Below are positions 1 to 9,545 of a DNA stretch of 64,000 bases, piece by piece. Source of the stretch: Arsukibacterium ikkense (GTDB taxonomy: Bacteria; Pseudomonadota; Gammaproteobacteria; Enterobacterales; Alteromonadaceae); assembly GCF_000987775.1 (NCBI RefSeq), contig NZ_LAHO01000011.1, forward strand, positions 110,942 to 174,941. The letters are read 5' to 3'. The translations under genes and the position numbers were made by a program. Every line of letters begins with the position of its first letter. Within the stretch, counting starts at the first letter, position 1. A model generated the notes under the pieces. It saw only the letters and a list, made by a program, of their open reading frames with translations, searched no databases and was not told the origin of the DNA.

Positions 1-242
1 TTAGCATAGCGCCGAGTACGTGGTTCGCAAAATAGCTTATCACGCTCATATATAACTAAACGGAATTAATGAACCAATCTTTATGCACAAGCTCCCGCAA
101 GCAATTGTTGTTTGAAGTTATTATTTGCATTACATTAGCTGGGTAAAATATCGGCAAATGCCGCCCCTTTTGCCCACTTTTGCAAAGAAGCGCGGTAACA
201 ACAGCATATAAATAATCAGCGCAGCATTAAAAAGGATTGAAT

Positions 243-449
243 ATGTCGACTCTTAGCCAGTTTATTGAAGATTTAGCGACCAACCCCAAATTGCAACAAG
301 ATTACCAGCAAAACCCAGCCACTGCGATGCAAAACTATGGCCTGCAAAGCCACGAAGCAGAAGCGGTATTAGCGGGTGACAAGGCTCAGGTAGAAAAACT
401 GACGGGTAAATCTGTAAATATAGTGACTTACATGTTTCCCGTTAAGTAA
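243..449 (+). CDS. Split borosin precursor peptide (SonA-like)
   Basis: A 68-aa protein with no signal peptide. Residues 1-52 have the pattern of the LigA-like helical domain used as the borosin-binding domain in Shewanella SonA: MSxLSxF at the start, DYxQNP near residue 20, GL, then a GD about 13 residues later. A short C-terminal tail follows LTGKS (VNIVTYMFPVK) and is the candidate core. In the SonA/SonM system such a core is alpha-N-methylated on the peptide backbone. An in-frame TTG lies at 237, but the AAAGGA at 231-236 favours ATG 243. The stop codon overlaps the next start (TAATG at 447-451), so translation is probably coupled. The family call rests on the pattern plus the SonM-type methyltransferase at 2175. 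Which residues are methylated cannot be read from sequence. Confidence 0.82.
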   Translation: MSTLSQFIEDLATNPKLQQDYQQNPATAMQNYGLQSHEAEAVLAGDKAQVEKLTGKSVNIVTYMFPVK

Positions 450-2182
450 TGATAAAGTTATTCTGGATCTTTTGTATGACAGGAGTATTGTTTTTCAATG
501 CTCCTGTTTTTTGTTTAACGCAAGAAACTATACAAGCTCTGTTAGAAGAAGCAGAGGCGTCCAGAACAAAATCTCCAGCGACTACCCTTAGAATTCTAGC
601 CCAACTAGAGCCAAGACTGCACCAACTGCAGCCCGAGCAACATGACTACTTTGTTTTCATTCAGGCTTATATGTATGGATTTAGAGGAGAACAAGATCAA
701 GCAATTACCTTGGCTAGTACTATAACTTCGAGTAGTTCACCGGTTGTCAGAGTGAAAGCCTATTTACTGCTAGCCACGGTATTCGAACATAAGAAAAAAT
801 ATAAAGATGCTTATGTTTCTCTTTACGAAGCGTTGAAGCATGCCAAAGTGGTTTCAGACAGGATGTTATTGGTAAATGTATATACTGTAGCAACCCAGCT
901 TCATATCAGTGCCAATGCCTATGAAAAAGCGGTCGAATTTGCTGAAACAATTGAGGAACTTGCCAACTCGCCCAGAGGTTATTGCATAAGTTACACCCAA
1001 AAACTACACGCACTAACTAAGCTAACCGGAAACTATCCCGCAGAATTAGTTGATCAAGCATCTGTAGCTTGCGAAGAAGCAAAAGAACCTTTAATGAAGT
1101 ATTCCATTAGTATTTTTACCGCTGATTCGGACGTCATTAGAACACCTGAATATGTTAAAGCAACTATGCAAGCTGCTTTACCGGAACTCGAACAGATTGG
1201 ATACTTATATACAATAATTCAAGCAAAATATTATCTCGGCTTGGCTCATCACAACCTAAATGAGTTAAACGAAGCTCGGATTATTTTAGAGCAAGTCTAT
1301 CTACAATCAGTAAACCTAAATGACTACCAAACCTCCAACAAAGCCATGTTGCTGTTGGCCCAACTGCATGAAAAAAATGGTGACAACACCGAAGCAGCTA
1401 TTGCCTATAAACAGCATATTGCCGCACTTAATAGCTATATTGATGAATTTAAGCAGCGCAGTGTTGCCTACCATCTGGCACAAGCTGACTTTATGGAAAG
1501 CGAAAATAAACTGGCGCTGCTGGCCAACCAAAACAAGCTGTTACAGTTGGAAAGTAAGCTGCAGCAGGATGAAAAGCTCAGAACCCTGCTGATTTCTATC
1601 GCCTTACTGGTACTTTTGCTACTGGTTATTTTTGTGCTTAACAGCAAGCGGGTAGCGCTAAACCGGCTGGCCACCACCGACTTTTTAACCAGGCTGTTTA
1701 ACCGCCGTTATTTTAACCAAGCCGTTAGCAAACACTTAGCCAATCGCCGCCAGCAGGGCGAATACAGCCTTATTGTGTTTGATATTGATTTATTTAAACA
1801 AATTAATGACCAATATGGCCATGCCGCCGGTGACAAGGTGCTTAGCGCTATTGCCCAGTGTTGTCAGGCGCAAATTCGGCAGCAGGATATTCTGGCCCGA
1901 ATTGGCGGCGAAGAATTTGCGCTATTTTTACCAGGCTGCGGCTTAACTGATGCCAAAGAGATTGCCGAGCAGTGCCGGCGTAGCCTGGAGCAGTTAGTTA
2001 TTCCGTTTGAAGACCAGTCTATTCAGATCACCGCCAGCTTTGGCGTGGCAGCCAGCAGTAATGCTGATTTTGACAGCCTGTTAAAACAAGCTGATGATGC
2101 GTTGTATAAAGCCAAAACTGGCGGTCGTAATCGTATTATGGTGCACCCCAGCGCTGCTAGCAAAGGCAGCAGTTTTGCCTGA
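449..2182 (+). CDS. Membrane TPR-GGDEF diguanylate cyclase inside the borosin operon
   Basis: 577 aa: signal peptide (1-22), a long periplasmic region of TPR-like helical repeats (about 25-360), a coiled stretch, one transmembrane helix (about 377-395) and a cytoplasmic GGDEF domain (about 405-565). The catalytic motif is GGEEF near residue 486. An RxxD inhibitory site (RQQD) sits five residues before it, so the protein should make cyclic di-GMP from GTP and be product-inhibited. Its ATG overlaps the precursor stop by one base and its end overlaps the methyltransferase start by eight bases, so it is an integral operon member. The 5' half is visibly AT-richer than the GGDEF half, which suggests a mosaic gene. 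The signal sensed by the TPR part is unknown. Confidence 0.9.
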   Translation: MIKLFWIFCMTGVLFFNAPVFCLTQETIQALLEEAEASRTKSPATTLRILAQLEPRLHQLQPEQHDYFVFIQAYMYGFRGEQDQAITLASTITSSSSPVVRVKAYLLLATVFEHKKKYKDAYVSLYEALKHAKVVSDRMLLVNVYTVATQLHISANAYEKAVEFAETIEELANSPRGYCISYTQKLHALTKLTGNYPAELVDQASVACEEAKEPLMKYSISIFTADSDVIRTPEYVKATMQAALPELEQIGYLYTIIQAKYYLGLAHHNLNELNEARIILEQVYLQSVNLNDYQTSNKAMLLLAQLHEKNGDNTEAAIAYKQHIAALNSYIDEFKQRSVAYHLAQADFMESENKLALLANQNKLLQLESKLQQDEKLRTLLISIALLVLLLLVIFVLNSKRVALNRLATTDFLTRLFNRRYFNQAVSKHLANRRQQGEYSLIVFDIDLFKQINDQYGHAAGDKVLSAIAQCCQAQIRQQDILARIGGEEFALFLPGCGLTDAKEIAEQCRRSLEQLVIPFEDQSIQITASFGVAASSNADFDSLLKQADDALYKAKTGGRNRIMVHPSAASKGSSFA

Positions 2183-2993
2183 GCAACGCCATGGCAGCCT
2201 GATTTGCCTGGGGCTGGGCATTACCCTGGGTAGCCAGCTGACTATGTTGGCGCGCGCACAGCTGGCGGCAGCTGATTTGGTGTTTTTCCACAGCAATAGC
2301 CATTACCTTGCCGGCTTTTTACAGCAAATAAACCCCAACTTAGTGGATTTGCAGCCGTTTTATCAGGCTGGCCAGCCGCGTAGCCTAAGCTACCAGACAA
2401 TGCTGGATGCGGTAATCACTGCGGTAACTGCCGGCCAGAATGTGGTCTGGGCCTGTTATGGCCACCCCGGCATTGCCAGCTGGCCACCGCATGAAGCTAT
2501 ACGCCAGCTGAAAGCGCTGGGCTACCGCGCCAAAATGGAAGCAGGCATTGGCGCTGACGCCTGCTTATATGCCGACTTAGGCATCGACCCGATGGCCGAA
2601 GGCTGCCAGCAATTTGAAGCCAGCCAGTTTTTATTTTACCAGCGCACGGTTGAGGTCAGTGCTTACCTGCTGCTATGGCAGGTGGCCATTGCCGGTGATT
2701 TCAGCTTAGCGAAACTGGAAAGTGACAAGGGCTATATTGAAATTCTGGTGCAGCACCTGCAGCAGTGGTACCCGCCCAGCCATCAGGTTATTTTATATGA
2801 AGCCGCCGACTTACCTATCTGGCAGCCCCGGGCTGAGCGCATAGCACTGGTGGCATTGCCCGGGGCCACGCTGAATCAGATCACCACGCTGGTGATCCCA
2901 CCACTACGGCCGAAAACGGTAAACAGTGCCATGCTGGACAGGCTGGGCGTACCGGCCAATCACCCACTGCGCCAACAGCCAGCGGCGACTTGA
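2175..2993 (+). CDS. Borosin peptide-backbone alpha-N-methyltransferase (SonM-like)
   Basis: 272 aa, tetrapyrrole-methylase (class III SAM) fold. The N-terminus GSLICLGLGITLG is the SAM-site strand and turn. The set Tyr63-x5-Arg69-x3-Tyr73-x21-Tyr95 reproduces the spacing of OphMA Tyr66/Arg72/Tyr76/Tyr98, the residues known to drive backbone N-methylation. Also seen are YGHPG (95-99), KMEAGIGADACLYADLGIDP and FEASQFLFY, hallmarks of SonM-type enzymes. It should act in trans on the peptide encoded at 243. No ATG fits: upstream in-frame ATGs lie deep in the cyclase gene, whereas TTG 2175 follows AAAGGCAG by about six bases and yields the family's N-terminus. A uroporphyrinogen or cobalamin methylase is the alternative, but the context and tyrosine set argue against it. 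Confidence 0.85.
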   Translation: MPEQRHGSLICLGLGITLGSQLTMLARAQLAAADLVFFHSNSHYLAGFLQQINPNLVDLQPFYQAGQPRSLSYQTMLDAVITAVTAGQNVVWACYGHPGIASWPPHEAIRQLKALGYRAKMEAGIGADACLYADLGIDPMAEGCQQFEASQFLFYQRTVEVSAYLLLWQVAIAGDFSLAKLESDKGYIEILVQHLQQWYPPSHQVILYEAADLPIWQPRAERIALVALPGATLNQITTLVIPPLRPKTVNSAMLDRLGVPANHPLRQQPAAT

Positions 2994-3000
2994 AAAACCA

Positions 3001-3028
3001 ATAAAAAAAACGGCAACCAAGGTTGCCG
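3001..3028 (-). terminator. Rho-independent terminator of ahpF
   Basis: An 8-bp stem CGGCAACC/GGTTGCCG with a 2-nt loop, followed on the minus strand by eight U residues (the A-run at 3003-3010). It lies 60 bases beyond the ahpF stop. On the plus strand there is no T-run, so it does not obviously end the borosin operon. Confidence 0.8.
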
Positions 3029-3087
3029 CCAAAGAGGGATGAGAGAGGTATCCCGTACTAGTAAAACGTTAAAAACGTTACCACATT

Positions 3088-4632
3088 TTAGTGGCGGATC
3101 AGGTAATCAAAGGCACCCAGTGAGGCATTGGCACCAGAGCCCATCGCAATAATAATCTGTTTATACGGCACAGTAGTGGCGTCGCCTGCGGCAAACACAC
3201 CTGGCACTGAGGTTTGGCCGCGTTCATCGACAATAATTTCACCGCGCGGCGATAACTCCAGCGCACCGCGTAGCCACTCGGTATTAGGTACCAAACCTAT
3301 TTGCACAAAAATACCGGCCAGTTCGACATGATGCGATTCACCTGTTTTGCGGTCGGTATAATTAATACCATTTACCCGGTTACCATCACCGGTAACCTCG
3401 GTACTTTGCGCTTCGGTAATAATGGTAATGTTGCCCATTGAATTGGCTTTTTTCACCAGTACCGCATCGGCCCGCAGAGTGGCGGCAAATTCCAGCACGG
3501 TTACATGCTCGACAATACCGGCTAAGTCGATCGCCGCTTCAATGCCCGAGTTACCACCACCAATCACCGCCACTTTTTTACCTTTAAATAACGGGCCATC
3601 GCAGTGCGGGCAATAGGCCACACCCTTGCCACGGTATTCCTGCTCGCCGGGTACGTTCATTTCGCGCCAGCGGGCACCGGGTGCCAAAATCAGGGTTTTA
3701 CTGGTTAATACCGCGCCATTGGCCAGCTCCAGCTCTACCTTGTCAGCACGGCTTAACTTAACCGCCCGCTGATTGTTCATAATATCGACGTCGTATTCCC
3801 GCACATGGGCTTCTAAGGCGTTAACCAGCTTCGGGCCTTCGGTGTACTTTACTGAAATAAAGTTCTCAATGCCCACAGTATCGGCTACCTGGCCACCAAA
3901 GCGCTCGGCTAAAATACCGGTATTCAGGCCTTTACGCGCCGCATACACTGCCGCAGAAGCACCGGCCGGACCGCCGCCGACGACTAATACATCAAACTCC
4001 GCTTTGCTTTTCAGCGCTTGTGCCTGGCGTTTTTCGGCGTTAACGTCGATTTTCTGGATAATTTTCTCCAGGGTAATCGCACCCTGCGAAAACAGCTCGC
4101 CATTTAAAAATACCGATGGCACCGCCATTACGTTACGGTCGGTTACTTCTTCCTGAAACATGGCGCCGTCGATCATCACGTTAGTAATGTTCGGGTTAGT
4201 GGCCGCCATAATATTCAGCGCCTGCACTACTTCAGGGCAAGTCTGGCAGCTTAACGAGATATAGGTTTCAAAGGCAAACTTGCCGGGCAACTGGCGAATT
4301 TGCTCAAGAATGTCAGCTTCTACCTTTATCGGGTGGCCACCGGAGTGCAGCAACGCCAGCACTAACGAGGTAAATTCATGGCCCAGCGGTACACCGGCAA
4401 AGGTAATATGGGTATCTTTAGCTACCGAGCGCACCAGCATGGCGGGTTTGCGCTCCATAGCGGTGTCGTCACGGCGCAACGACACTAAATCGGAAAGTTC
4501 GGCAATTTCGGTTGCCAGCTGTTCTACTTCGGCGGCTTTGGCGCTATCGTCTAAAGATACCACCAGCTCAACTTGTGTTTTCAGGTTCTGCAAGTAAGTT
4601 TTAAGTGTTTGCTTCAGGTTAGTATCTAACAT
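3088..4632 (-). CDS. ahpF: Alkyl hydroperoxide reductase subunit F
   Basis: 514 aa, the usual AhpF length. It is an FAD/NADH disulfide reductase that passes electrons to AhpC. The N-terminal double-thioredoxin domain carries CQTCPE near residue 128. The FAD site is [12 protein letters not shown] near 215, the NAD site [12 protein letters not shown] near 355, and the thioredoxin-reductase-type redox centre CPHCDG near 345. ATG 4632 is preceded by GGAG at a good distance; the in-frame extension upstream ([10 protein letters not shown]) has no such site. It is the second gene of the ahpC-ahpF transcription unit, separated from ahpC by a 216-base spacer rich in hairpins. Confidence 0.96.
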   Translation of the reverse strand: MLDTNLKQTLKTYLQNLKTQVELVVSLDDSAKAAEVEQLATEIAELSDLVSLRRDDTAMERKPAMLVRSVAKDTHITFAGVPLGHEFTSLVLALLHSGGHPIKVEADILEQIRQLPGKFAFETYISLSCQTCPEVVQALNIMAATNPNITNVMIDGAMFQEEVTDRNVMAVPSVFLNGELFSQGAITLEKIIQKIDVNAEKRQAQALKSKAEFDVLVVGGGPAGASAAVYAARKGLNTGILAERFGGQVADTVGIENFISVKYTEGPKLVNALEAHVREYDVDIMNNQRAVKLSRADKVELELANGAVLTSKTLILAPGARWREMNVPGEQEYRGKGVAYCPHCDGPLFKGKKVAVIGGGNSGIEAAIDLAGIVEHVTVLEFAATLRADAVLVKKANSMGNITIITEAQSTEVTGDGNRVNGINYTDRKTGESHHVELAGIFVQIGLVPNTEWLRGALELSPRGEIIVDERGQTSVPGVFAAGDATTVPYKQIIIAMGSGANASLGAFDYLIRH

Positions 4633-4723
4633 AAAAACTCCAAAAAAATTAAGACGATACAAATTCAGGCGTCACAAAGCCTCGGCCATAATGGCCGGCT
4701 GTTATCGTTACGTTTGGGGTGTT

Positions 4724-4793
4724 CCGGGCAGGCATATTGCCTGCCCGGCTACCAAACAAAAAGTTTGGCAGTAGGAAGCTGGGCTACAGCTTC
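4724..4793 (-). promoter_or_regulatory. Three tandem hairpins between ahpC and ahpF
   Basis: Perfect inverted repeats lie at 4724-4733/4739-4748 (10 bp, CCGGGCAGGC), 4752-4757/4763-4768 (6 bp) and 4775-4781/4787-4793 (7 bp). None is followed by a U-tract on the minus strand. They are therefore more likely mRNA-stabilising or partial attenuation structures that keep ahpC in excess of ahpF than a simple terminator. The function is inferred. Confidence 0.5.
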
Positions 4794-4848
4794 TTAAGAA
4801 GGGCTGTACCTAACTTCCGCTGCAATCAACAGCAGTGGCTAACATTGG

Positions 4849-5415
4849 TTAGATTTTACCAACCAGGTCCAGTGATGGCGCTAAAGTCGCTTCACCCGGC
4901 GTCCATTTAGCTGGGCAAACTTCACCGTCGTGGTTAGCTACGTACTGAGCAGCTTGTACCTTGCGGAACAGCTCTGAAGCTGAACGGCCGATTCCTAAAT
5001 CGTGAATTTCAGCTACCTTAATTTCGCCTTCCGGGTTGATGACGAAAGTACCGCGCAGCGCTAAGCCTTCTTCTTCAATCATTACGCCAAAGTTACGGGT
5101 GATGGTGCCTGTTGGGTCAGCAACCATTGGGTAAGAGATTTTTTTGATGGTCTCAGACGCATCGTGCCATGCTTTATGAGTAAAGTGGGTATCGGTAGAC
5201 ACGGAGTACACTTCAACACCGATTTCCTGGAACTTAGCGTAGAAGTCAGCCAGGTCGCCTAATTCAGTTGGGCAAACAAAGGTAAAGTCAGCTGGGTAGA
5301 ACACTACTACTGACCACTTGCCGGCTAAATCCTGCTCAGTTACCGGAACAAATTTGCCCTGATGAAATGCAGTGGCTTTAAATGGCTTGATTTTAGTGTT
5401 GATAATTGAAGACAT
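4849..5415 (-). CDS. ahpC: Alkyl hydroperoxide reductase subunit C (2-Cys peroxiredoxin)
   Basis: 188 aa, matching AhpC length. It reduces hydrogen peroxide, organic peroxides and peroxynitrite in the cytosol. The peroxidatic cysteine is in DFTFVCPTE (about residue 48) and the resolving cysteine in GEVCPAKW (about 167), so this is a typical 2-Cys enzyme recycled by AhpF. The start ATG 5415 has AAGGAGCAAG just upstream. First gene of ahpCF. Confidence 0.97.
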   Translation of the reverse strand: MSSIINTKIKPFKATAFHQGKFVPVTEQDLAGKWSVVVFYPADFTFVCPTELGDLADFYAKFQEIGVEVYSVSTDTHFTHKAWHDASETIKKISYPMVADPTGTITRNFGVMIEEEGLALRGTFVINPEGEIKVAEIHDLGIGRSASELFRKVQAAQYVANHDGEVCPAKWTPGEATLAPSLDLVGKI

Positions 5416-5475
5416 AGTCTTGCTCCTTTCGGTTAGTAAATAGATTGGTAAATTGCTGTGTTCTCAATGACGACT

Positions 5476-5504
5476 ATCATAGCCGACCACATTAAGCTTT
5501 TAAA
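5476..5504 (-). promoter_or_regulatory. Candidate ahpC promoter
   Basis: On the minus strand TATGAT (5476-5481) follows a poor -35 (TTTAAA, 5499-5504) by 17 bases. A good -10 with a weak -35 is what an OxyR-activated promoter would show. AT-rich dyads lie upstream, but I could not fit a full OxyR site. Confidence 0.35.
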
Positions 5505-5593
5505 ACGAATTAAATTAATTAGTCTAATCGATTTTATAAATTAGAAGCCAAATGCAGCTTAACGGTCTGGCAGCACAGCCCTTTAGATGAGGT

Positions 5594-5620
5594 CAGGGCG
5601 CTGCTTTCTCAAGCGCCCTG
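5594..5620. terminator. Hairpin downstream of the mechanosensitive channel gene
   Basis: A perfect 9-bp stem CAGGGCGCT/AGCGCCCTG with a 9-nt loop, 30 bases past the ybdG stop. The only T-rich tail (TTATTTT) is on the plus strand, so for the minus-strand gene it is a U-less hairpin. It may act as a weak terminator or 3' end protector. Confidence 0.4.
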
Positions 5621-5649
5621 TTATTTTAACTGACCTTTTAACTGTTAGC

Positions 5650-6900
5650 TTAATCGTCTTGTCTGGTGAGCTGAATTGCCCGGATATCCATACCACTGGG
5701 GTGCTGATACACCCGCAGCCCGAATTCCGGCAAAATGGCCATTAAATGATCAAAAATATCTGATTGAATACCCTCATAGGCTAACCAGGCTGTGGTATTG
5801 GTAAAACAATAGATTTCCAGCGGCAAGCCATCGGCACCAGGCGATAGCTGCCGGGCCATTAAGGTCATCTGCTGATGCACCCCAGGGTGGCTGGATAAAT
5901 AGCGTTGCACATAAGCCCGGAAAGTACCAATATTGGTAATACGCCGGGTATTGACCGGCTCTTTGCCCTGTTCGGCCAGTTCACTGTTCCAGCTGTCAAT
6001 TTCCTGCTGTTTTTCGGCCAGATAATCCTGTAGCAGGCTAAATCGGTTTAAATGCTTACGCTCGTCGGCGTCGAGAAAATGAATACTTTGCTGATCGAGC
6101 ATCAGGCTGCGCTTGATCCGGCGCCCCCCCGACTGCTGCATGCCCCGCCAGTTTTTAAAGGCATCGGTCATAAAACGGCGGGTAGGGATGGTGGTAATGG
6201 TTTTATCCCAATTCTGCACTTTAACCGTATGCAACGCGATATCAATCACATCGCCATCGGCGTTTAACTGCGGCATTTCGACCCAGTCGCCAACCCGGAT
6301 CACATCATTTGAGGATATTTGCACACTGGCCACTAAGGATAGAATAGTGTCCTGAAAAATCAGCATCAGTACCGCTGCCATGGCACCCAGGCCAGACAAC
6401 AGAATAAGTGGCGAGCGGTCGACCAGAGCAGCAATCATTAAAATAGCGGCCACGGTAAACACCAGAATTTTCAAAACCTGAACATAGCCTTTTATCGGTT
6501 TGGTTCTGGCGTCGGGGCGCTGTTCATAAATATTGTTAACCAGGCTTAGTACATTAGCGATAGCCAGAGCAATAGTTAACACCACAAAGGCGTTGCATAC
6601 ATTGACCACTATGGTGCTAACAGTCGCGGGCACACCGTCAATCAGGGTAATACCTTTGGAGATCACCAGCGCCGGTACAATATTAGCAAGGCGGGCGACA
6701 AATGCAGAGTGCTGAATAACCTGATGCTGGCCAATGGCGCTGGCCCGTAGCGCGCGGAAAATACCGCGGATCAACACTTTTTTTACGATGTAGTTGCTAA
6801 GCCAGGATAGCAGTAACAGTAGGCTCAGGCTAAACCATAAATTGGTTTCGGGGTGTTGCGCCAGCCAGCTCTGGACAGCGCTTAAATCGTAATCCAACAT
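5650..6900 (-). CDS. ybdG: YbdG/MscM-type mechanosensitive channel
   Basis: 416 aa, almost the length of E. coli YbdG (415). Five hydrophobic segments span about residues 20-185. The MscS-like pore helix and beta domain follow (SGLGAMAAVLMLIFQDT about 168-185; VGDWVEMPQLNADGDV about 200-215). A soluble C-terminal domain reaches residue 416. The YbdG-specific insertion around 220-340 separates it from the short MscS at 50279. It should open under hypo-osmotic membrane tension. The start ATG gives MLDYDLSAVQSW, as expected for the family. Confidence 0.88.
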   Translation of the reverse strand: MLDYDLSAVQSWLAQHPETNLWFSLSLLLLLSWLSNYIVKKVLIRGIFRALRASAIGQHQVIQHSAFVARLANIVPALVISKGITLIDGVPATVSTIVVNVCNAFVVLTIALAIANVLSLVNNIYEQRPDARTKPIKGYVQVLKILVFTVAAILMIAALVDRSPLILLSGLGAMAAVLMLIFQDTILSLVASVQISSNDVIRVGDWVEMPQLNADGDVIDIALHTVKVQNWDKTITTIPTRRFMTDAFKNWRGMQQSGGRRIKRSLMLDQQSIHFLDADERKHLNRFSLLQDYLAEKQQEIDSWNSELAEQGKEPVNTRRITNIGTFRAYVQRYLSSHPGVHQQMTLMARQLSPGADGLPLEIYCFTNTTAWLAYEGIQSDIFDHLMAILPEFGLRVYQHPSGMDIRAIQLTRQDD

Positions 6901-7009
6901 AAAATAGCGTATTCCCTGTGAGCAAAAGCGATATTACGGTGGCACCTGCCTGCAGCAGGGCGTGCAGGCGCTATTATGCCGCGTTAAAGCGCTTTTGCAA
7001 CCGCCGACA

Positions 7010-7777
7010 TTAAATGCCGTCGCCATCCATATGCAGGCCGCACTCGCGGCCAAAGCCATTAAAGCGGGTGTCTTCTTCGCTCATACCGGGTTCAAATTTA
7101 GCGGTAGAATGGGTATCCCCTACCGATAAATAACCTTGCTCCCATAATGGGTGATAAGGCAGGTTGTGCTGTTTTAAATAATAAAAGACGTCTTTATTAC
7201 TCCAGTCGATAATCGGCTGCATTTTTACCACACCGCGGCTGATTTCAACAATGGCTTTATCAGCCCGGCTGCTGCTCTGGCTGCGACGTAAACCGGTAAA
7301 CCAGCTGCCGGCGTTTAACTCGCGCAGCGCCCGTTGCATCGGCTCGACTTTATTCAGCTGATTGTATTGTTTGGTACCCTCGGCCGTTAACCATTGCTCG
7401 CCATAACGCGCCAGTTGCCAATTAGCGGATAAGGCGGCGCGATATACCTGTAAATTTAAGCCCAGTCGCTCGGTTAGCTGATCAATAAACTGGTAGGTTT
7501 CCGGAAATAAATAGCCGGTGTCGGTTAATACCACTGGGATATCCGGCTGTTGTACCGTTACCAGATGCAGCATCACCGCCGCCTGAATACCAAAGCTGGA
7601 GCTCAGTATCGGCTGTGCCGGCAAATTGGCCAGCGCCCAGCGCACCCGCTCGCTGGCACTCAGCGGGCTAAGCAGATGATTAATCTCTGCCAGCCAGGCT
7701 TGCTGAGTGGCGTTATCCTGCTGCAGGATCTGCCGATAATCGACTGCGACACTGTTGTACATGCTCTTTCCTGCCAT
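7010..7777 (-). CDS. cysH: Phosphoadenylyl-sulfate (PAPS) reductase
   Basis: 255 aa. It reduces PAPS to sulfite with thioredoxin. Visible are [14 protein letters not shown] (PP-loop region, about 56-70), [12 protein letters not shown] (about 82), [21 protein letters not shown] and the C-terminal catalytic ECGLH followed by a short tail; the APS-type cysteine pairs are absent, so it is the PAPS form. ATG 7777 has GGAGATAACG directly upstream. An in-frame ATG at 7834 overlaps cysI by 8 bases but has a poor ribosome site. Last gene of cysJIH. Confidence 0.93.
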   Translation of the reverse strand: MAGKSMYNSVAVDYRQILQQDNATQQAWLAEINHLLSPLSASERVRWALANLPAQPILSSSFGIQAAVMLHLVTVQQPDIPVVLTDTGYLFPETYQFIDQLTERLGLNLQVYRAALSANWQLARYGEQWLTAEGTKQYNQLNKVEPMQRALRELNAGSWFTGLRRSQSSSRADKAIVEISRGVVKMQPIIDWSNKDVFYYLKQHNLPYHPLWEQGYLSVGDTHSTAKFEPGMSEEDTRFNGFGRECGLHMDGDGI

Positions 7778-7826
7778 CGTTATCTCCGTTGGCTTGCCCG
7801 CTTTGCCGAAATGAATGTTCAAGGCT

Positions 7827-9545
7827 TCAGGCATGAAAGTCCGTCTTGGATACTTTCACTTCAGCCACAACCCCTTGGCGGATCACAAAATCGCCAAAAC
7901 ACTCACCACTATGGCGCTCAACTGCCCACTGGCCAATTAAGTTATCCAGCTCACTAAGGATTTGTGCTTCGCCCACGTTGTCTAAATACAGCTTAGGAAT
8001 ACGGGTGCCGACTTTGTTGCCGCCCAGATACACATTGTATTTACCCGGTGCCCGGCCCACTAAGCCCACTTCAGCCAGCATGGCGCGGCCGCAGCCGTTG
8101 GGGCAGCCGGTAACCCGCAGCACAATATGATCGTTTTGCAGCTGGTGCTTCGCCAGTAATGCTTCAACTTTGCTGACCAGCTCTGGCAGGTAGCGCTCAG
8201 CTTCGGCCATCGCCAGCGGGCAAGTAGGAAACGAGACACAAGCCATAGAATTTTTGCGCTGCTCGCTGTGGCTATCGTCAATTAAGCCATGCTCACGGGC
8301 CAGCTGTTCAATTAACAGTTTTTGCGCTGGCGGCACGCCGGCAATAATCAGGTTTTGATTAGCCGTCATCCGAAAATCGCCCTGATGCACTTTAGCAATG
8401 GCGGCCAGGCCGGTTTTCAGCGGTTTACCCGGGAAATCGAGTACCCGGCCATTTTCAATAAATAAGGTTAAATGCTGTTTACCATCTATGCCGTCTACCC
8501 AGCCAAAGCGGTCGCCGCGCGTGGTAAACTCGAACGGTTTAGCTGGCGCAAACGCCACACCAACCCGCTGCTCTACTTCGGCTTTAAAAGTATCAACGCC
8601 AATGCGGTCGATAGTGTATTTAGTTTTGGCATTTTTGCGGTTGACCCGGTCGCCATAATCGCGCTGCACCGTCACGACATGCTCAGCCACCTTTAGCGTG
8701 TGCTCCAGGCCAATAAAGCCCAATACCTCGGCTTTACGAGGATAGGTAGAGTTATCACCAAAAGTCATGGCCAGGCCACCACCGACCAGCACGTTAAAGC
8801 CAATCAGCTTGCCATGCTCGGCAATGGCGACAAAGTTAAGATCGTTGGCGTGCACATCGATATCATTGTGCGGCGGGATAACTACCGTGGTCTTAAACTT
8901 ACGCGGTAAGTAGTTTTCGCCCAGCACCGGCTCGGTTTCGGTGGTTTCTACTTTTTCTTCGTCCAGCCACAGTTCGGCATAGGCGCGGGTTTTTGGCAGT
9001 AAGTGCTCGCTAATCTGCACCGCCCACTGGTATGCCTGCTGGTGTAGCTCAGACTCCACCGGGTTAGAGGTACATAGCACGTTGCGGTTAACATCACCGG
9101 CGGTAGCAATAGAGTCGATACCAATGCTGTTTAAAAACTGGTGCATCGGTTTAATATTCGGCTTTAACACGCCATGAAACTGAAAGGTCTGGCGGGTGGT
9201 TAAGCGAATACTGCCATACAGGGTTTTTTCGGCGGCAAACTTATCTATCGCCAGCCATTGCGCCGGGGTAATAATGCCGCCGGGCATCCGCGCCCGTAAC
9301 ATCACGTTATGCAGCGGTTCCAGCTTTTGGGCAGCACGCTCGGCCCGGATATCACGGTCATCCTGCTGATACATGCCATGAAAACGCACCAGCATAAAGT
9401 TATCGCCGGTAAAACCACCGGTAATGTCGTTGCTTAAATCCTGCTTAATGGTACCGCGCAGGTGCTCACTTTCGGCCTTTAACCGCTCGTTGTCAGACAA
9501 CTTACCGCTAACTTGCAGTTCGGGTTTAATCGGATATTGGCTCAT
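7827..9545 (-). CDS. cysI: Sulfite reductase hemoprotein beta subunit
   Basis: 572 aa (E. coli CysI is 570). It reduces sulfite to sulfide by six electrons on a siroheme coupled to a 4Fe-4S cluster. The ligand cysteines are in CVSFPTC (about 436-442) and CPNGC (about 480-484). Two ferredoxin-like nitrite/sulfite reductase half-domains precede and follow them ([12 protein letters not shown] near 115; [12 protein letters not shown] near 393). Its ATG overlaps the cysJ stop by one base (TAATG), so the subunits are translationally coupled. Confidence 0.97.
   Translation of the reverse strand: MSQYPIKPELQVSGKLSDNERLKAESEHLRGTIKQDLSNDITGGFTGDNFMLVRFHGMYQQDDRDIRAERAAQKLEPLHNVMLRARMPGGIITPAQWLAIDKFAAEKTLYGSIRLTTRQTFQFHGVLKPNIKPMHQFLNSIGIDSIATAGDVNRNVLCTSNPVESELHQQAYQWAVQISEHLLPKTRAYAELWLDEEKVETTETEPVLGENYLPRKFKTTVVIPPHNDIDVHANDLNFVAIAEHGKLIGFNVLVGGGLAMTFGDNSTYPRKAEVLGFIGLEHTLKVAEHVVTVQRDYGDRVNRKNAKTKYTIDRIGVDTFKAEVEQRVGVAFAPAKPFEFTTRGDRFGWVDGIDGKQHLTLFIENGRVLDFPGKPLKTGLAAIAKVHQGDFRMTANQNLIIAGVPPAQKLLIEQLAREHGLIDDSHSEQRKNSMACVSFPTCPLAMAEAERYLPELVSKVEALLAKHQLQNDHIVLRVTGCPNGCGRAMLAEVGLVGRAPGKYNVYLGGNKVGTRIPKLYLDNVGEAQILSELDNLIGQWAVERHSGECFGDFVIRQGVVAEVKVSKTDFHA

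Noticed and set aside
2094..2174. ATG 2094 as start of the borosin methyltransferase
   Set aside because: The extra 27 residues overlap the end of the GGDEF gene and are absent from the family N-terminus. TTG 2175 fits both ribosome site and homology.
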